A DNA stretch of 64,000 nt from Kitasatospora sp. CB01950. GTDB taxonomy: Bacteria; Actinomycetota; Actinomycetes; Streptomycetales; Streptomycetaceae. Shown here piece after piece: positions 61,007 to 64,000 of the stretch. How positions within the stretch are numbered: position 1 is the stretch's first letter; every line of letters begins with the position of its first letter. The translations under genes and the position numbers were made by a program. Under the pieces are notes generated by a model. The model saw only the letters and a program-made list of their open reading frames with translations. It did no database searches and was not told where the DNA came from. The stretch lies in NCBI RefSeq assembly GCF_001905465.1, contig NZ_LISX01000007.1, positions 320,891 to 384,890 on the forward strand, given 5' to 3'.

Positions 61007-62662
61007 GTGGAGCAGGCGCCGGACGACTGGACCGACATCGAGCGCGGGCTGTGGGAGGCGTTCCGCCACGGCGACGTGTACGACCTGCGGGCCGACCGCT
61101 CCGACCTCCGCACCGACCTGGTCCGGCCCGCCCCCGCCGGGCAGGCCGTCCGCCCGGACGAGGAGAGCCTCGGCCCCGACGACCCGTTCGACTCCACTTC
61201 CTGGGGGCCGGAGCGCACCGTCCGCGCCGAGGTGATCGCCCGGCTGCTGCTGCACGGCCCCGGGGCCGCACCCGGCAAGGTCACCGCGCTCAAGCTCACC
61301 GGCGCCCGGATCACCGGCCGGCTCGACCTGGCCGGCGGCCGGATCGACGGCTACGTCGAGCTGCGGCTGTGCCGCTTCGACCACAAGCTGCTGCTCTCCG
61401 AGGCCTCCGCCGCCACGCTGCGGCTGGTCTCCTGCGCACTCCCCCGGCTGGAGGCGTCCCGGATCGCCACCGAGGGCGACCTGCACCTGGCCCGCTGCGG
61501 CATACCCGCCGGCGTCCGGCTCACCGACGCCCGGATCGGCACCGACCTGCTGCTCAACCAGTCCGCCATCGGCCCCGACAGCTTCGGGCGCTCGCTGTCC
61601 GCCGACGGGATCGGCGTCAACCAGGACTGCGAGGCCGAACGGCTCGACGTGCTCGGCGAGGTGGGCCTGCGCTCGGCCCGGATCGGCGGCCGCCTCTCGC
61701 TGCGCGGCGCCACCCTGCGGGCCTCGCCCGTCAACCCCAACGCGCTCAACGCCCCGCGGATCACCGTCGGCCACACCCTGTACCTGTCCGGCTCCGCCGA
61801 CGCCGACTGGACGGGGTCCCGCACCGTCTACGGCTCCGGCTACGGCGAACCCGCCACCACCGCCGCCTACGAGGACGTCACCCACACCCCGTTCCGCTCC
61901 TGGGGCCGGGTCCGGCTCTCCGACGCCCGCTTCGACAACGCCTGCCTGATCACCGCCGCCGAATTCCACCTCGGCCCCGACCAGGAACTCTCCCTCAACC
62001 GGATCCAGACCCCCGAGCTCCGCTTCACCTGCAGAACCCCGCCCACCGGCACCGTCAGCCTCAACCGCGCCCGGATCGGCAACCTGGTCGACTCCCCCGA
62101 CGCCTGGCCCACCGACCGGCACATCTCGCTCACCGGCTTCAGTTACGAATCGCTCCGCCCCGCCGAGCCCTTCCCGCTGGAACGCCGCGTCGCCTGGCTG
62201 GAGTCCGGCGCCGAGTTCCGCCCCGAGGCCTACGAGCAGCTCGCCGCCGCCCTGCGCCGCGACGGCGCCGACGAGGACGCCCGCACCGTCCTGCTCGCCA
62301 AACAGCGCCGCCGCCGCAGCACCCTGCCGCTGCCCGGCCGGCTCTGGGGCCACCTCCAGGACGCCGCTGTCGGCTACGGCTACCGCCCCGGCCGCGCCGC
62401 CACCTGGCTGGTCCTCGCCTGGGCGCTCGGCACGATCTACTTCCAGGAGCACCCGCCCGCGCCGATCAAACCCGACGAACGGGTGGAGTGGAACGCCGCC
62501 CTGTACGCCGCCGGCAAGGTCCTCCCACTGATCGACCTCGGCCAGGCCGGCTGGAACCCCGACCGCCCCGGCCAGTGGGTCGCCACCGCCCTGGTCCTCA
62601 CCGGCTGGGTCCTCGCCACCACCGCCGTCGCCGGCGTCACCCGGCTCCTCCAGCGCGGCTAG
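61007..62662 (+). CDS. Predicted beta-helix protein with C-terminal membrane domain
   Basis: 551 aa, GTG 61007 with GGGGGA upstream. Residues about 80-400 have repeated short-strand motifs: LKLTGARITGRLDLAGGRIDG, LRLVSCALPRLEASRIATEGDLHLARCGIPAGVRLTDARIGTDLLLNQSAI. The recurring A.I.G.L.L.G pattern at about 20-residue spacing is typical of right-handed beta-helices (pentapeptide-like). The C-terminal 150 residues include two membrane helices (ATWLVLAWALGTIYF and VATALVLTGWVLATTAVAGV) and a charged linker (AKQRRRRS). Such proteins have been labelled oxidoreductase in databases, but no catalytic motif is visible here. Divergent from hisD; function unknown. Confidence 0.72.
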   Translation: MEQAPDDWTDIERGLWEAFRHGDVYDLRADRSDLRTDLVRPAPAGQAVRPDEESLGPDDPFDSTSWGPERTVRAEVIARLLLHGPGAAPGKVTALKLTGARITGRLDLAGGRIDGYVELRLCRFDHKLLLSEASAATLRLVSCALPRLEASRIATEGDLHLARCGIPAGVRLTDARIGTDLLLNQSAIGPDSFGRSLSADGIGVNQDCEAERLDVLGEVGLRSARIGGRLSLRGATLRASPVNPNALNAPRITVGHTLYLSGSADADWTGSRTVYGSGYGEPATTAAYEDVTHTPFRSWGRVRLSDARFDNACLITAAEFHLGPDQELSLNRIQTPELRFTCRTPPTGTVSLNRARIGNLVDSPDAWPTDRHISLTGFSYESLRPAEPFPLERRVAWLESGAEFRPEAYEQLAAALRRDGADEDARTVLLAKQRRRRSTLPLPGRLWGHLQDAAVGYGYRPGRAATWLVLAWALGTIYFQEHPPAPIKPDERVEWNAALYAAGKVLPLIDLGQAGWNPDRPGQWVATALVLTGWVLATTAVAGVTRLLQRG

Positions 62663-62710
62663 CCGTAAGTCCGGAGCGGCGGCGGCCCCACGGGAACTAC
62701 GCTGTCCGCC

Positions 62711-63439
62711 GTGACTGATCGGCTCCCGCTCTTCCCGCTCAACACCGTCCTGTACCCCGGGCTGGTGTTGCCCCTGCACGTCTTCGAGGAGCGCTACCGC
62801 CGGCTGGTCGCCGACCTGCAGAAGCTGCCCGAGGACGAGCCGCGCCGCTTCGGCGTGATCGCCCTCCGGGACGGCCGCGAGGTCGCTCCGGTCCGCGAAC
62901 TCGACGCCCCCGCAGGCCCGTTGGACGGCATCGGGGCCCCCGGCGAGGACCCGCTGGACGCCCTCCACCCGGTCGGCTGCGTCGCCGACGTCGCCTCCGT
63001 CCGGGACCAGCCCGAGGGCCGCTACGAACTCCTCGTCACCGGCACCACCCGGTTCCGCCTGCGCGCCGTCGACGCCACCGGCCCCTACCTGGTCGGCGAC
63101 GTCTCCGTGCTGCCCGAACAGCCCGGCGAGGGCTCCGGCGCACTCGCCTCCGGCGTCGAACGCGCCTTCCGCACCTACCAGAAGCGCCTGGCCGGCGCCC
63201 GCGAGGCCACCCTCAACGGCGAACCCGAACTCCCCGACGACCCGCAGGTGCTCTCCTACCTGGTCGCCGCCGCCACCACCCTGCCGGTGGCCGTCAAGCA
63301 GGAACTCCTCGCCTGCCCCGACACCGCGCAGCGCCTCACCCGCGAGCTCGAACTGCTCCGCCGGGAGAGCGCGGTGATCGCCAAGCTCCCGTCCCTGCCC
63401 GCCATCGAGCTCACCCGTCAGGCGTTCAGCCCGAACTGA
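62711..63439 (+). CDS. LON N-terminal-domain (substrate-binding) protein
   Basis: 242 aa from GTG 62711. The N-terminal domain of Lon protease is recognised: LPLFPLNTVLYPGLVLPLHVFEERYRRLV, FGVIALRDGREVAPV, VGCVADVASV, YELLVTGTTRFRLRAV. No ATPase or protease domain follows, so this is a stand-alone LON domain protein, common in actinobacteria and of uncertain function, possibly binding damaged proteins. It lies 48 bases after the beta-helix gene and 14 before the deacylase gene. Confidence 0.9.
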   Translation: MTDRLPLFPLNTVLYPGLVLPLHVFEERYRRLVADLQKLPEDEPRRFGVIALRDGREVAPVRELDAPAGPLDGIGAPGEDPLDALHPVGCVADVASVRDQPEGRYELLVTGTTRFRLRAVDATGPYLVGDVSVLPEQPGEGSGALASGVERAFRTYQKRLAGAREATLNGEPELPDDPQVLSYLVAAATTLPVAVKQELLACPDTAQRLTRELELLRRESAVIAKLPSLPAIELTRQAFSPN

Positions 63440-63453
63440 GGACTCCCCCGCCC

Positions 63454-63945
63454 ATGCCCAGGAAGAAGACCGCCGGCGGCACCCCCGCCACCGTCGCCCT
63501 CGACGCGGCCGCCGTCCCGTTCACCGTCCACGAGTACGCCCACGACCCCGCCGCGAGCTCCTACGGCGCGGAGGCCGCCGAAGTCCTCGCCGTCCCGCCG
63601 GCCCGCGTCTTCAAGACCCTGCTCGCCGAGACCGACGGCGCCCTCGCCGTCGCCGTCGTCCCCGTCTCCGGCCAACTCGACCTCAAGGCCCTCGCCACCG
63701 CGCTCGGCGCCAAACGCGCCACCATGGCCGACCCCACCGCCGCCGAACGCTCCACCGGCTACGTCCTCGGCGGCATCTCCCCCCTCGGCCAACGCAAGAA
63801 GCTCCGCACCGTCATCGACACCACCGCCCTGACCCACCCCACGGTCTACGTCTCCGCCGGCAAACGCGGCATGGAAATCGAACTCGCCCCGGCGGACCTG
63901 GTCCGGCTGACGAACGCAGTCACTTGGGACATTGGCAGGCGATGA
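63454..63945 (+). CDS. ybaK: Cys-tRNA(Pro)/Cys-tRNA(Cys) deacylase YbaK
   Basis: Trans-editing enzyme that removes cysteine from mischarged tRNA(Pro); 163 aa, YbaK/ProX-type fold. Motifs: PFTVHEYAHDP, VFKTLLAE (with the conserved Lys), VVPVSGQLDLKALATALGAKRATMADP, ERSTGYVLGGISPLGQRKKLRTVID. ATG 63454; the LON-domain gene ends 14 bases upstream, so an operon is likely. A dispersed repeat begins just after the stop. Confidence 0.94.
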   Translation: MPRKKTAGGTPATVALDAAAVPFTVHEYAHDPAASSYGAEAAEVLAVPPARVFKTLLAETDGALAVAVVPVSGQLDLKALATALGAKRATMADPTAAERSTGYVLGGISPLGQRKKLRTVIDTTALTHPTVYVSAGKRGMEIELAPADLVRLTNAVTWDIGRR

Positions 63946-63950
63946 GCATT

Positions 63951-64000
63951 CAGGGGCGCGTGGGGGTACCTCCCGGCCCGCGGGAGAACTGCGCGAAGGG
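63951..64000 (+). repeat. Second copy of the dispersed repeat (cut by the window edge)
   Basis: Begins within the bases after the ybaK stop. GGGAGAACTGCGCGAAG (63982-63998) is identical to 24261-24277; the sequence before it (GGGGGTACCTCCCGGCCC) has no clear counterpart in the first copy. Both copies follow the end of a gene. The remainder of the element lies beyond the window. Confidence 0.6.

Overview
This 64-kb window is high-GC actinobacterial chromosome with GTG starts, four-base stop/start overlaps and long GC-rich hairpin terminators. Gene content and order point to a Streptomycetaceae core region (Streptomyces or Kitasatospora; the genus is my inference). It holds housekeeping and amino-acid biosynthesis genes, with no insertion sequence, prophage, CRISPR array or rRNA. 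The linked set rpsA, polA, liv transport, ANTAR regulator, pyk, gltBD, lgt, trp and his is the conserved Streptomyces arrangement.

Layout. 0-9.6 kb: 5' part of rpsA with a canonical promoter, a methyltransferase, hrpB helicase, an acetyltransferase, polA, a hotdog thioesterase and a membrane-anchored protein. 9.8-16.5 kb: the complete branched-chain amino-acid ABC importer livKHMGF, a convergent ANTAR response regulator and a tRNA with a Leu CAA anticodon. 16.6-30 kb: more variable ground, with regulators (a LuxR protein with an ATPase-like region, an XRE/DUF5753 protein, a large LuxR ATPase), a quinone-reductase-like enzyme, pyruvate kinase, a Tat-exported 5'-nucleotidase, a lipoprotein, a second acetyltransferase and an aldehyde dehydrogenase. 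30-40 kb: gltBD, a VIT1-type transporter, lgt, and a DsbA-like/MauE-like redox pair. 40.2-43 kb: a short unlisted ORF and a cluster of roadblock-fold and DUF4388-like genes closed by a 62-nt perfect palindrome. 43-50 kb: trpA, trpB, trpM, trpC, three small membrane proteins, trpE and hisI, all leftward. 50-55 kb: an EspC-like/WXG-like pair, a septum-formation-type protein, gene debris, a DinB-like protein and a tandem VOC protein. 55-61 kb: hisD-C-B-(small membrane protein)-H-A-ridA-F as one tightly packed leftward operon. 61-64 kb: a predicted beta-helix membrane protein, a LON-domain protein and a YbaK deacylase.

How the genes work together. The trp and his sets share the bifunctional isomerase PriA (hisA): no trpF, trpD or trpG lies here. 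GltBD supplies glutamate, the amino donor for HisC, while glutamine feeds HisH and TrpE. Most convergent gene pairs are separated by perfect hairpins that can serve both strands.

Most worth following up: the divergent roadblock paralogues with the long palindrome; a tRNA with a Leu anticodon but a class I cloverleaf; a dispersed repeat that has replaced the end of an acetyltransferase gene and recurs at the window's right edge; the short ORFs at 40265-40435 and 45261-45410; and the fused ATPase-like/LuxR regulator.
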